Part shown: positions 47,114 through 55,953 of the stretch, piece by piece
Layout: every line of letters begins with the position of its first letter
How positions within the stretch are numbered: position 1 is the first letter of the stretch
DNA from: Chloroflexi bacterium 44-23
GTDB lineage: Bacteria; Chloroflexota; Anaerolineae; Anaerolineales; Anaerolineaceae
DNA length: 64,000 nucleotides
Direction of reading: 5' to 3'
Assembly: GCA_001899005.1 (NCBI GenBank)
Contig: MKUW01000015.1
Coordinates: forward strand, 62,001 to 126,000
The notes under the pieces: generated by a model
The model's database searches: none
What the model was told of the DNA's origin: nothing
What the model saw: only the letters and a program-made list of their open reading frames with translations
Position numbers and translations under genes: made by a program

Positions 47114-49432
47114 TTGGAAGCATATTGTGTAAAGTGTAGAGAAAAACGAGAAATGAAAAATCCGGTGGCGGCCTTTAACAAAATTGGCGCCCCGGTAACC
47201 AAAGGTATTTGCCCTATATGTGGGACGGCTCTTTACCGCACCGGCAGGACCAAAGATCATGAAAATTTGCCGGCTCCGATCACGAAAAAAAGAGAAATAA
47301 GACGCAATGGCAAGTTGGTGATTGTGGAATCCCCGGCGAAGGCGAAAACGGTTCAGCGCTTTTTGGGCAACCAATATACAGTGCGGGCTTCTGTTGGCCA
47401 CGTTCGCGATTTGTTGCGTTCGGAACTGTCAGTGGATGTTGAGAGAAATTTCACGCCAAAATATAGAGTGCCGAACGAAAAGAGACCAATCGTCAAAGAA
47501 CTTAAGCAGATCGCAAAAACAGCTGAACAGATTTATCTGGCAACCGACCCTGATCGGGAAGGGGAGGCGATCTCCTGGCATCTATTAGAAGCAGCTGAAA
47601 TTGACCCCGCGCGAGCACACCGAGTTGTTTTTCACGAGATCACCAAACCTGCGATTGAAGAAGCATTTCAACAACCCCGTAACGTTAATATGGATCTGGT
47701 AAATGCACAGCAAGGACGCCGCATTTTGGACCGTTTGGTAGGCTACAGTCTCAGTCCTTTATTGTGGCAAAAAGTTCGTAGCAGGCTTTCAGCCGGTCGG
47801 GTTCAATCTGTTGCCTTACGCATGGTTGTTGAACGAGAAAGAGAAATTGAGAATTTTGTTCCGGTTGAATATTGGACTATTGATGCTGAATTGCAACAGT
47901 TTGATTCCAAAAAATCCTTCCTGGCAAGGTTATTCCGTGTTGATGATGTTGAGCCAAGTCTTAATACGAAAAAAGAAGTGGAACAGTACCTTGCTGATCT
48001 GGAATCAGCTGATTTTTCGGTAAGCAAGGTAAAAAGAGGTGAACGCAAACGCAAAGCCCCGGCACCCTTTATCACGAGTAGCTTACAGCAGGAAGCCTCG
48101 CGCCGCTTAGGGTTAACTGCCCGTCGCACGATGGCGCTCGCCCAACAGTTGTATGAGGGTCTTGACGTGGGAGATGGTGGCAGTACCGGCTTGATTACGT
48201 ATATGCGTACGGATTCAGTGCATGTCTCAACAAGTGCGCAGGATGAAACGCGCAGGTACCTTTTAGGAAAATATGGCAAAGAATATTTGCCAGATGAACC
48301 TGCCCAACATAAAACCCGCGCTGTAAATGCACAGGAAGCGCATGAAGCAATTCGGCCAACATCAGTGATGCGGACTCCGGAACAGCTGAGAACTCACTTG
48401 AAAGCAGATCAATTTAAACTGTATCAATTGATTTGGAAACGGTTTGTGGCCTCACAAATGGCTGCAGCTATTTTTGATACTCTCACCGTGGAAATCCTTG
48501 CAAGAGGTACTGCCCACACTTATGATTTTCGATCCTCTGGATCCACGCTTCGTTTCCCGGGTTTCCTGGTCGTCTATGAGGAAGCAAAGGATGATGATAA
48601 GAGCAACGGTAATGGAAATGATGTCAATTTGCCCGCCAATTTAAGCGATGGGCAAAATTTAGATCTTGTGCGAATTATTCATGAACAGCATTTTACTCAG
48701 GCTCCACCGCGCTTCACAGAGGCTTCGCTGGTTCAGCTTTTGGAAGAATACGGAATCGGCAGACCTTCAACGTATGCACCGATTCTATCAACCATTCAAG
48801 AACGTGGATATGTTGAGCGCGAGAAGAAGCGTCTCTTTCCGACAGAAACAGGAATGGTCGTCAATGATTTATTAGTCGATCATTTCAATGAGGTTGTTGA
48901 CCCGGGCTTTACGGCCAAAATGGAATCTGACCTTGATTTGGTAGCGACTGGGGAGAAGATTTGGGAAGATGTCATCAGCGATTTTTATAGCCGCTTTTCT
49001 GTCCAACTCGAAAAAGCAAAAGAAGAAATGCCCGAGACAAAAACTGAATTGGAGCAAATAGGCCGCCAGTGCCCTCAGTGTGGGCATGAACTTGTTATCC
49101 GGTTCGGAAGATTCGGAAAATTCATAAGTTGCAGCGATTTTCCAACTTGTCGCTACACTGAGCCGCTCCTCGAAAAAATAGGTGTGACTTGCCCGGATTG
49201 TAAGACGGGTGATATTGTTATCCGGCGAACTCGCAAAGGCCGCATCTTTTACGGCTGTTCCAATTACCCTGAATGTCAATTTACCTCCTGGAAATTACCG
49301 ATTGCACAACCCTGCCCCAATTGTGGCGGTTTGTTGGTTGTTTCAAACAAAAAAGAATACATATGTGCCAATTGCAATGAAACCTTCTTAAAAGAATCGA
49401 TTACAGAAGTGGACAAAGAGGAGTTGGCATAA
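47114..49432 (+). CDS. topA: DNA topoisomerase I with N-terminal DUF5679-type zinc ribbon
   Basis: Relaxes negative supercoils by a type IA mechanism. 772 residues starting at TTG 47114, with AGGAGG about seven bases before it. Residues 1-45 are an extra zinc ribbon (YCVKCREKREMKNP ... GICPICGTALYR) of the DUF5679 type. The Toprim domain follows from about 70 (KLVIVESPAKAKTVQRFL, ATDPDREGEAISWHL). The catalytic Tyr is residue 363 in TGLITYMRTDS. Then come HEAIRPTSV, EASLVQLLEEYGIGRPSTYAPIL, and three C-terminal zinc-finger units (CPQCGHELVIRFGRFGKFISC, CPDCKTGDIVIRRTRKG..YGCSNYPEC, CPNCGGLLVV..CANC). Confidence 0.97.
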   Translation: MEAYCVKCREKREMKNPVAAFNKIGAPVTKGICPICGTALYRTGRTKDHENLPAPITKKREIRRNGKLVIVESPAKAKTVQRFLGNQYTVRASVGHVRDLLRSELSVDVERNFTPKYRVPNEKRPIVKELKQIAKTAEQIYLATDPDREGEAISWHLLEAAEIDPARAHRVVFHEITKPAIEEAFQQPRNVNMDLVNAQQGRRILDRLVGYSLSPLLWQKVRSRLSAGRVQSVALRMVVEREREIENFVPVEYWTIDAELQQFDSKKSFLARLFRVDDVEPSLNTKKEVEQYLADLESADFSVSKVKRGERKRKAPAPFITSSLQQEASRRLGLTARRTMALAQQLYEGLDVGDGGSTGLITYMRTDSVHVSTSAQDETRRYLLGKYGKEYLPDEPAQHKTRAVNAQEAHEAIRPTSVMRTPEQLRTHLKADQFKLYQLIWKRFVASQMAAAIFDTLTVEILARGTAHTYDFRSSGSTLRFPGFLVVYEEAKDDDKSNGNGNDVNLPANLSDGQNLDLVRIIHEQHFTQAPPRFTEASLVQLLEEYGIGRPSTYAPILSTIQERGYVEREKKRLFPTETGMVVNDLLVDHFNEVVDPGFTAKMESDLDLVATGEKIWEDVISDFYSRFSVQLEKAKEEMPETKTELEQIGRQCPQCGHELVIRFGRFGKFISCSDFPTCRYTEPLLEKIGVTCPDCKTGDIVIRRTRKGRIFYGCSNYPECQFTSWKLPIAQPCPNCGGLLVVSNKKEYICANCNETFLKESITEVDKEELA

Positions 49433-49469
49433 TATTTGCAACAAATTGTGGATAGAAAGTAAAATTATG

Positions 49470-49498
49470 TTGCACCAATAGTAGCTTTGTTCTACAAT
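49470..49498 (+). promoter_or_regulatory. Sigma70-type promoter of the 49546 gene
   Basis: TTGCAC (49470-49475), exactly 17 bp, TACAAT (49493-49498). The predicted start leaves a leader of about 40 bases. Confidence 0.75.
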
Positions 49499-49545
49499 AA
49501 GTTAATCGCGTAGAAGTTGAGAAACCAACCAGCAGGAGTTGAAGA

Positions 49546-50556
49546 ATGGAAAAGATCCAGGAATTTATTAAGAGACCTTTAATTGCCGCCGCCTTAGGCT
49601 TTGTTTTGGGTTTAATTATCGGTTTACCAATATTGGGATGGGGACTGATGCCGGTCCAATGGAAAGATGCCGACCCTTCTTATTTACGGGCTGACATTAA
49701 AAGTGACTATTTTTGTATGGTTGCAGATTCTTTTGCTCGCAATGGCGATGCAGTAGTGGCTAAGTCGCGTCTGGAGGGTTTAGGGTCTTATAGTGAAGCA
49801 AAATTAAATTCCCTTTTGCCAAATGATTGCGGGTTAACTTCCGAAGAAATTAATACATTTAAAACAGCCCTTGGTGCTGTTACAGCTCCATTACCGGGGG
49901 CGGATGTGGCACCCCAACCAGGCGACAAAGAGAAAAGCGGAGCAAGTCCATTTTTATTGGTAGGTCTATTTTGCCTGGTCACTGTGGTGATCGGTGGAGC
50001 ATTGGCCTATCTATTTCTAGTAAAAAATAAGAAACCAGGAACTTCACCAACCCGCGTACAACCCGTCAGTCCAACAACTGAAGTCTCACAACAAGATCAA
50101 TATGCTACAGATGAAACATCCGTGTCTGAACCACCGGTTGCCCAGTTTATGAGTACTTATGTTGCTGGTGATGATTTATATGATGATTCCTTTAGTATTG
50201 ATTCACCTTCAGGAGAATTTCTGGGAGAATGTGGTGTTAGTATCTCAGAGATCATCGGCGTCGGCGACCCAAAGAAAGTTACTGCCATTGAAACATGGCT
50301 CTTTGACAAAAATGATATTGAGACAGTAACCAAAGTGTTAATGAGTCAGCATGCCTATGATGATCCTGCTCTTTCACAGCGCCTGGCATCAAAAGGTGAA
50401 CCCGTATTAATTCAACCAGGTGGTCGAGTTGTACTTGAATCCGAAACACTGCAAATGGAAGCCAGAGTCGTGGATATTATCTATGCTCAAGGTGCATTAC
50501 CGGAAGGCAGCGTGATTGATCGCATTACTATCGAACTGGCAATCTGGCAGAAATAA
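49546..50556 (+). CDS. Two-TM membrane protein of unknown function
   Basis: 336 residues, AGGAGTTG before the ATG. Helix 1 is near residues 13-32 (AAALGFVLGLIIGLPILGWG). A loop of about 100 residues with Cys pairs (SDYFCMVADSFARNG, LLPNDCGLTSEEI) follows, then helix 2 (PFLLVGLFCLVTVVIGGALAYLFLV). The cytoplasmic or C-terminal part has a low-complexity acidic stretch, then a globular domain of about 130 residues (CGVSISEIIGVGDPKKVTAIETWLFDKNDIETVTKVLMS). It has its own promoter and terminator. I know no named family; it looks like a conserved protein of the Anaerolineae. Confidence 0.7.
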   Translation: MEKIQEFIKRPLIAAALGFVLGLIIGLPILGWGLMPVQWKDADPSYLRADIKSDYFCMVADSFARNGDAVVAKSRLEGLGSYSEAKLNSLLPNDCGLTSEEINTFKTALGAVTAPLPGADVAPQPGDKEKSGASPFLLVGLFCLVTVVIGGALAYLFLVKNKKPGTSPTRVQPVSPTTEVSQQDQYATDETSVSEPPVAQFMSTYVAGDDLYDDSFSIDSPSGEFLGECGVSISEIIGVGDPKKVTAIETWLFDKNDIETVTKVLMSQHAYDDPALSQRLASKGEPVLIQPGGRVVLESETLQMEARVVDIIYAQGALPEGSVIDRITIELAIWQK

Positions 50557-50578
50557 AATCAATTTTAATCAACAATTG

Positions 50579-50607
50579 AAAAAGCCGGCTCAGCCGGCTT
50601 TTTTTAC
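50579..50607. terminator. Bidirectional terminator between the 49546 gene and greA
   Basis: AAAGCCGGCT and AGCCGGCTTT around a single central C form a very stable GC-rich stem flanked by A-run and T-run, suitable for both convergent genes. Confidence 0.9.
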
Positions 50608-50615
50608 ATGCAAAG

Positions 50616-51083
50616 TTATGAGATTTTCTTAATTTTCAATTTTAAAGAACCACCTGGTGTTTCGATTTGTACTTCGTCGCCGACTTTGTGACCAAGTAAT
50701 GCTTTTCCAATCGGTGATTCATAAGAGATGCGACCATTGACCGGATCCGCTTCTTTTGGCCCGACAAGAAAATATTCTTCCTCCGGGTAGGATTCTTCTT
50801 GAACGATGATGGTAGCGCCAATATCGATCAAATCTCTCTTTTTTTCAATTTCGTCGATAATCTGAACGTTTGAGAGCAATTGCTCCAGTTCCTGAATCCG
50901 GCCTTCTAGAAAACCCTGTTCTTCTTTTGCTTGAATATAATCAGCGTTTTCTGAAAGATCCCCCATTTGTATTGCTTCGCGCAGCCGGCGCGAGAGATCA
51001 TCGCGTGCCGGACCTTTCAATTCCATAAGTTCATTTTGTAATTTCTCGAGACCTTCTGCGGTTAAGAACGATGTGTCAGCCAT
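50616..51083 (-). CDS. greA: Transcription elongation factor GreA
   Basis: Rescues backtracked RNA polymerase by stimulating transcript cleavage. 155 residues. The N-terminal coiled coil has LTAEGLEKLQNELMELKG and the active tip GDLSENADYIQAKEEQ with the acidic pair. The C-terminal FKBP-like domain has GATIIVQEE, YFLVGPKEADPVNGRISYESPIGKALLGHKVGDEVQI. AAAGG precedes ATG 51083. Normal length. Confidence 0.98.
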   Translation of the reverse strand: MADTSFLTAEGLEKLQNELMELKGPARDDLSRRLREAIQMGDLSENADYIQAKEEQGFLEGRIQELEQLLSNVQIIDEIEKKRDLIDIGATIIVQEESYPEEEYFLVGPKEADPVNGRISYESPIGKALLGHKVGDEVQIETPGGSLKLKIKKIS

Positions 51084-51228
51084 AATTACCTTTCATGCCG
51101 TGTAATGGATATTGTAAAGAATGGGTTGAAACTTTTCAAGAAAACGAAGTTGGGCAGTGTTTCTAAGCGGCCGATAACTCTGCTAAAAACGCTTTGTCTC
51201 CACTAAATGAAAAGATTTGAAAATTGTA

Positions 51229-52383
51229 TCATGGGAGAATGGTTGGATCAAAAAGCTTGTTATATTCATCGATGGCGTATCGATCTGTCATTCCGGCGAT
51301 GAAATCGCAAATTGCTCTCTCCTGAGAACTTTCATCAAATTTTTCTTGTACATGTGGCGGCAAAATTGCAGGTTGTACCATGTAAAGTTGATATAATTGC
51401 GACAAAAGACGGTCTGCTTTGACCGACATTCTTTGTACTCTATAATTTCGATAAAGTTTGTTGTAAAGGAAATCTTTCAGTTGGCGGTTGCGGCGAGTCA
51501 TGTCCTCACTGAAGATTACCAGGTTATAAGGCAATTTCTGAACCTGCTCTACCGAGCGGATGTTATTGTTACGAATTAAATTTTCTGCGGCACTTAAAAC
51601 ATCACTAATTTCCATGCCAATTAATTTCCGGATCATTATATGGCGTATAAGATCATCGAGTTCCCCACCTTTATAAGCCACATTTTCAGATAATATTTCC
51701 CATAATTCAATTCCGGATAACATTTTTGGGGTAATCAACCCGGAGCGTAAGCCATCATCCAGATCATGCGCTGTATAAGCCAACTCATCAGCCACATTGG
51801 CAATTTGCGCCTCAATATTTCCCCGTAGATCCGGGTCAAAGTCTTTGGCGTCTGAAATATCATATTCCGATTCGTGCTTAACCATTCCTTCCAAAACTTC
51901 CCAGGAAAGGTTCAACCCGGGAAAGTCCTGGTAGCGGTTTTCCAGCTTTGTCACAATTCGAAATGATTGTTTATTGTGATCAAAACCACCGGCATCATTT
52001 AAAAGGCGATTCAGAGTTGTTTCCCCGGAGTGCCCAAATGGCGAGTGGCCTAAATCGTGTGCCAGACAAATCGCCTCGACCAAATCTTCGTTTGCTCCCA
52101 ATGCGCGCGCGAGAGTGCGCCCAATTTGCGAAACTTCCAATGTGTGGGTTAACCTCGTCCGGTAGTGATCTCCTTCGTAATTGATAAAAACCTGTGTTTT
52201 ATATTCAAGTCTCCGGAATGCGGATGTGTGGATTATGCGATCGCGGTCACGTTGAAACTTCGTTCGGAAGCCAGGTTCGTTATCAGGGTACAATCTGCCT
52301 TTAGAATTCTTACTGTGGACCCCATAGGGGGCCAATATCTTATCTTCAGCTTCTTCTAACATTTCTAGTGTGTGAATTGTCAT
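51229..52383 (-). CDS. dgt: Deoxyguanosinetriphosphate triphosphohydrolase-like protein
   Basis: HD-domain dNTPase that converts dNTP to nucleoside and triphosphate. 384 residues. The HD set is visible: RRLEYKTQVFINYEGDHYRTRLTHTLEVSQIGRTLA (first His), LAHDLGHSPFGHSGE (HD) and, later, NVADELAYTAHDLDDGL (last Asp). The N-terminal FRTKFQRDRDRIIHTSAFRRL is typical. The C-terminal part ends DFIAGMTDRYAIDEYNKLF. It is the last of the four-gene minus-strand run DPPRS-mvk-ipk-dgt, three bp after ipk, with no obvious functional link. Confidence 0.93.
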   Translation of the reverse strand: MTIHTLEMLEEAEDKILAPYGVHSKNSKGRLYPDNEPGFRTKFQRDRDRIIHTSAFRRLEYKTQVFINYEGDHYRTRLTHTLEVSQIGRTLARALGANEDLVEAICLAHDLGHSPFGHSGETTLNRLLNDAGGFDHNKQSFRIVTKLENRYQDFPGLNLSWEVLEGMVKHESEYDISDAKDFDPDLRGNIEAQIANVADELAYTAHDLDDGLRSGLITPKMLSGIELWEILSENVAYKGGELDDLIRHIMIRKLIGMEISDVLSAAENLIRNNNIRSVEQVQKLPYNLVIFSEDMTRRNRQLKDFLYNKLYRNYRVQRMSVKADRLLSQLYQLYMVQPAILPPHVQEKFDESSQERAICDFIAGMTDRYAIDEYNKLFDPTILP

Positions 52384-52386
52384 TTC

Positions 52387-53187
52387 TTACTCCTGTCTGA
52401 GCGATGTGCCAATATCATCACCCTGTAAAACTGTTTGCATCGCATCCGGATGCATGCCTGAGAAAATAGTTACTTGTAGTTGTGGTTGTTCTTCGATGAC
52501 TTCCAACATCCTTTTTACTTTGGAAATCATGCCGCCTGTTACATCGATACTATTGGAGGCACCGATGAAATGTTCAATTTCCTTGAAATTATGAGGTGTA
52601 ATTATTGGAATCCGTTGCTTGTTCTTGGGGAAATCGTAAAAAATTGCATCAGTCAAACCAGCTAGCAGTATTTTATTCGGACGAAGGCTGCGAGCGAGCT
52701 GCAGAAACAAATCCTCGGTCGATAAGATTGTTCCTCCGAGCGTGCGGTCAAAGACCACATCTCCATAAATGACGGGAAGTATTCCATGTTGCAAAGCATT
52801 CCTGAAAGGTTCATCGAAAAAAGAAATAGGCGATTTATTGTCTGCCATGAAAGTTGCCGAAGCTGGGATGGCAATATGTGGAATATTCAATTCGTTCAGA
52901 GCAGATAATACAATTTGGTTGAGAGCACGGGCGGCTTTCCACACCTGCCAAAAGCCGTTCCACTCAGTGAGCGAGGAAACCCCTTGCCTGGTTTGATATT
53001 TATTGGCTACAAAATGACCGAACGAACCTGATCCATGTCCAAGCACAAATTTAGTATTTGGATACTTTTGTACAATTTGCAGAAATTGAGATGCGAGGCT
53101 GACAATCGTATCAATATTTGGGGTTTCGGCCTGGTTTTTGTTGGTGATGAGAGAACCGCCCCATTTGATAAAGACCAGCTCATCCAT
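52387..53187 (-). CDS. Isopentenyl phosphate kinase
   Basis: Phosphorylates isopentenyl phosphate to isopentenyl diphosphate, the last step of the alternative mevalonate pathways. The start at ATG 53187 overlaps the mvk end by 8 bp (ATGGATGA); an ATG at 53211 would lengthen the overlap. 266 residues. It is an amino-acid-kinase fold: FIKWGGSLITNK, VLGHGSGSFGHFVANKY (His for substrate binding), PVIYGDVVFDRTLGGTILSTEDLFLQLA, LAGLTDAIFYD and SIDVTGGMISKVKRML. The HGSGSFGH motif separates IPK from other kinases of the fold. IPK is widespread in archaea and plants and known in some Chloroflexota. Confidence 0.92.
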   Translation of the reverse strand: MDELVFIKWGGSLITNKNQAETPNIDTIVSLASQFLQIVQKYPNTKFVLGHGSGSFGHFVANKYQTRQGVSSLTEWNGFWQVWKAARALNQIVLSALNELNIPHIAIPASATFMADNKSPISFFDEPFRNALQHGILPVIYGDVVFDRTLGGTILSTEDLFLQLARSLRPNKILLAGLTDAIFYDFPKNKQRIPIITPHNFKEIEHFIGASNSIDVTGGMISKVKRMLEVIEEQPQLQVTIFSGMHPDAMQTVLQGDDIGTSLRQE

Positions 53188-54136
53188 TGATGCCAGCCTT
53201 GAGTACTTCAATGAAGGTCAGAGTTGCGCCTGCAGTGGTGAGCGCGTCTGCGACTTTCTCTGCACTTTCAGATGGAACCAATGCGATCATGTTACCGCCT
53301 AAACCCCCGCCGCATAATTTTGCTCCGTAAGCACCATTTTGCAGGGCTTGTTCTATCAGATCTTCCAATTTAGGGTGGGACACATTTAACTGCCTTAATA
53401 ATTCATGGTTTGCATTAAGTAATTGACCGAGCAGGATTTCATCGCCTTGATTGATTGATGCTTCAGCATTTCTTGAGATTTCTCCGATTTGAAGAAAAAT
53501 GGATTCAGCCCTAGCTTTTTGTGTCAACCAGAATTGACGTACCTGCCTGACTGCTTCTTTAGTATTACCTTTTATTCCGCTGTTTGCAATCACAATTGTC
53601 AAAGGTTTCACTGGATGGATAATTTTATAAGGTTGTGCCTTAATAAAGTAGATAATTTGATTGTGTGCAATGACTGTATTGTCAATTCCGGATGGCGTCC
53701 CATGATATTGAACCTCAACCTGAAATGCAAGGTCTGAAATCAGTTGGTTATCCATAGGAAACCCAATAAAATTAGCCAGTGCTCGAATAAAGGAGATTGA
53801 TGTTGCTGCACTGGAACCTAACCCTGAGGCGATCGGTATACTTGACTTGAGCATAATTTTGCAAGCTGGGAATGACGAAATGTTCGCAACTTTCATAAAA
53901 CCATTCAAGGCAATAACAAAAGGGTTATTTGGCGGCAATGAAGCCAGGTTAGCATTCAGGTTAATATCCGCAGCAATAAGCTGGATCTCATTGGGTGACC
54001 CCAATGGGTTCGCGAAAATGGTTGTTTGAGCGTGGACTGTGTTGATTGGAAAGGCAATTGCCGGTTGATTGTAAACTACGGCATGTTCACCGACAAGGAT
54101 GGCTTTGGCCGGAGCATTTGCGCTGATGGCTGGCAT
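53180..54136 (-). CDS. mvk: Mevalonate kinase
   Basis: Converts mevalonate to 5-phosphomevalonate. 318 residues, GHMP kinase fold: KAILVGEHAVVYNQPAIAFPI (motif 1), IPIASGLGSSAATSISFIRAL (motif 2, ATP-phosphate loop), GTPSGIDNTVI (catalytic Asp) and AKLCGGGLGGNMIALV (motif 3). The gene starts 5 bp after the UbiA-family gene and overlaps ipk. Together with IPK it implies a route mevalonate phosphate -> isopentenyl phosphate -> IPP, needing a phosphomevalonate decarboxylase encoded elsewhere. Confidence 0.94.
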   Translation of the reverse strand: MPAISANAPAKAILVGEHAVVYNQPAIAFPINTVHAQTTIFANPLGSPNEIQLIAADINLNANLASLPPNNPFVIALNGFMKVANISSFPACKIMLKSSIPIASGLGSSAATSISFIRALANFIGFPMDNQLISDLAFQVEVQYHGTPSGIDNTVIAHNQIIYFIKAQPYKIIHPVKPLTIVIANSGIKGNTKEAVRQVRQFWLTQKARAESIFLQIGEISRNAEASINQGDEILLGQLLNANHELLRQLNVSHPKLEDLIEQALQNGAYGAKLCGGGLGGNMIALVPSESAEKVADALTTAGATLTFIEVLKAGING

Positions 54137-54141
54137 AAGAT

Positions 54142-55011
54142 TTAAAAAAGATAAAAAATAAACAAAATGGAAAAGCCAAACAATACAAAAGTGACTTGCA
54201 GCGGACGGTCGACTAAAACCAATTCATCCGGTGCACCACCTTCATTTTTCACTTGAATCAAGTAGATATAGCGAAAAATCCCATAGAGCGCGAAGGGAAT
54301 GGTCAACATCATCGCATGGTTCTCGGGCAAGTTCGGTGCAGAAAATGTGTACAGGCTATAGGAAACGATGGTTGTTGCGGAAACAATGGTAATCAATTGG
54401 TCAAGGAAGGGGATCGTGTACCCATCCAATACCTTACGTTGAGCATGATCACTATTTTGAACAGTGACCAATTCTCCCCTTCGTTTTCCCAATCCGAGAA
54501 AGAGGGCAAACAGCGTTGTCACCACATATAACCAGGGTGAAAATCGCTCAACAACCAATAAAGAAACACCACCGGCAACCCGGAGAACGAATCCTGTTGC
54601 AATGATCATTACGTCAATTATGGGATAATGTTTTAATTTATACGAATAAGCCAAATTGAGCAGGAAATAAATTATGAGAATGAGCATGAACCAGGGTGAT
54701 AAAAAGAATGCAGCTGCTACGGATCCACCAGTGAGCACTATCGCGATAACCCAGGCGAACTTAATCGATATCCTTCCGGCTGCAATTGGCCGATTGCGTT
54801 TTTTTGGATGCTTACGATCCGCCTCGAGATCCATTATGTCGTTGATGATATAGACAGCGGAAGAGACAAAGCAAAACAAGAAAAAACCCAATAATGATTG
54901 AATAAAAGAGTCAACCCGCAATAACTGGCGATCAAAAATAAGAGGGATGAGAACAAATGTGTTCTTAAGCCATTGGTGAATCCGCAACTCTTTTATGATT
55001 GCATAGACCAT
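54142..55011 (-). CDS. Decaprenyl-phosphate phosphoribosyltransferase-like UbiA-family protein
   Basis: 289 residues, about eight or nine membrane helices. The UbiA aspartate motif is YIINDIMDLEADRKHPKKRNRPIAAG; the HPxKxxRPIAAG form is typical of the subgroup of decaprenyl-phosphate 5-phosphoribosyltransferases. The second Asp region is less canonical (YPIIDVMIIATGFVLRVAGG), followed by LFALFLGLGKRRGEL. The family condenses PRPP with a polyprenyl phosphate, the first step to polyprenyl-phospho-arabinose/ribose. Divergent from tlyA, with a -10-like GATAAT eight bases before the ATG. First gene of the mvk-ipk operon. Confidence 0.86.
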   Translation of the reverse strand: MVYAIIKELRIHQWLKNTFVLIPLIFDRQLLRVDSFIQSLLGFFLFCFVSSAVYIINDIMDLEADRKHPKKRNRPIAAGRISIKFAWVIAIVLTGGSVAAAFFLSPWFMLILIIYFLLNLAYSYKLKHYPIIDVMIIATGFVLRVAGGVSLLVVERFSPWLYVVTTLFALFLGLGKRRGELVTVQNSDHAQRKVLDGYTIPFLDQLITIVSATTIVSYSLYTFSAPNLPENHAMMLTIPFALYGIFRYIYLIQVKNEGGAPDELVLVDRPLQVTFVLFGFSILFIFYLF

Positions 55012-55099
55012 AAAATGATATTATCATAACTTTTTGTTTGTAAATCATATTAAGGTAAGAAAAATAGGGGAGATTCTTCCGATAAGGTACAATTTGGAA

Positions 55100-55903
55100 A
55101 TGCATAAAGAAAGAATTGATCTTCTGCTATTTGAGCGTGGACTCGTTGAATCTCGCAGTCTTGCACAAAGAATTATTATGGCAGGTAATGTGCGTGTAGA
55201 TGGCCAGTTAGTCGATAAACCATCGCAAAAGATTTCCCGAGATGCAGTCATCAGCATCGATGCCGGTCCAAAATATGTTTCGCGTGGTGGTGAGAAATTA
55301 GAACCCGCCTTGAAGCAATTTATGCTTACCGATCTCAAAGGCACTATTTGTGTGGATGTTGGCGCATCCACTGGTGGTTTTAGCGATTGTTTGCTCCAGC
55401 ATGGAGCGCTAAAGGTTATCGCGGTTGATGTGGGTTATGGCATTTTGCACTGGAAATTAAGAAACGATCCGCGAATCGAGATGCGGGAGCGCACCAATGC
55501 GCGCTTTATTAAGGATTTTTCCCAGAAAATAGATCTTGTAACGGTGGATGCTTCTTTCATATCCCTGAAGGTATTGTTGCCGGTTATTCATAACTGGCTG
55601 AGGGTCAAGGGGAGAGTGATCGCTTTGGTCAAGCCGCAGTTTGAAGCCGGGCGTAAAGATGCTGCTAAAGGGGCAGGTGTCATTCGTGATCATGAATTAC
55701 ATCAAAGAATTTTACTTGACATCGCCACTGCAGCTGCATCCGAAGGGTTTCTGGTGCGTGATTTTATGCAATCGCCGATTATAGGACCGAAAGGCAATAT
55801 TGAATTCTTGCTAGACCTTCAAAAAGAAGCAAGTGCTCAAGTTATTGATGAAAAAATTGTGGATCGAATCTCTAATTTTTTTGAAGGCATACCTCCCGAT
55901 TGA
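55100..55903 (+). CDS. TlyA-family rRNA 2'-O-methyltransferase
   Basis: 267 residues from the ATG at 55100; an in-frame start at 55034 would run through the promoter. An N-terminal S4 RNA-binding domain (RIDLLLFERGLVESRSLAQRIIMAGNVRVDG) is followed by an FtsJ/RrmJ-type methyltransferase domain with DVGASTGGFSDCLLQHGA (SAM-binding), VDASFISLKVLLP and ALVKPQFEAGR. TlyA methylates 16S/23S rRNA at C residues in mycobacteria and is sometimes annotated as hemolysin. TACAAT ends six bases before ATG, so a leaderless mRNA is possible. Confidence 0.94.
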   Translation: MHKERIDLLLFERGLVESRSLAQRIIMAGNVRVDGQLVDKPSQKISRDAVISIDAGPKYVSRGGEKLEPALKQFMLTDLKGTICVDVGASTGGFSDCLLQHGALKVIAVDVGYGILHWKLRNDPRIEMRERTNARFIKDFSQKIDLVTVDASFISLKVLLPVIHNWLRVKGRVIALVKPQFEAGRKDAAKGAGVIRDHELHQRILLDIATAAASEGFLVRDFMQSPIIGPKGNIEFLLDLQKEASAQVIDEKIVDRISNFFEGIPPD

Positions 55904-55953
55904 TTTTTTAAAACTAAACCGAAAGGCTTTCTGAGGTATACTTCAGTACGCTT

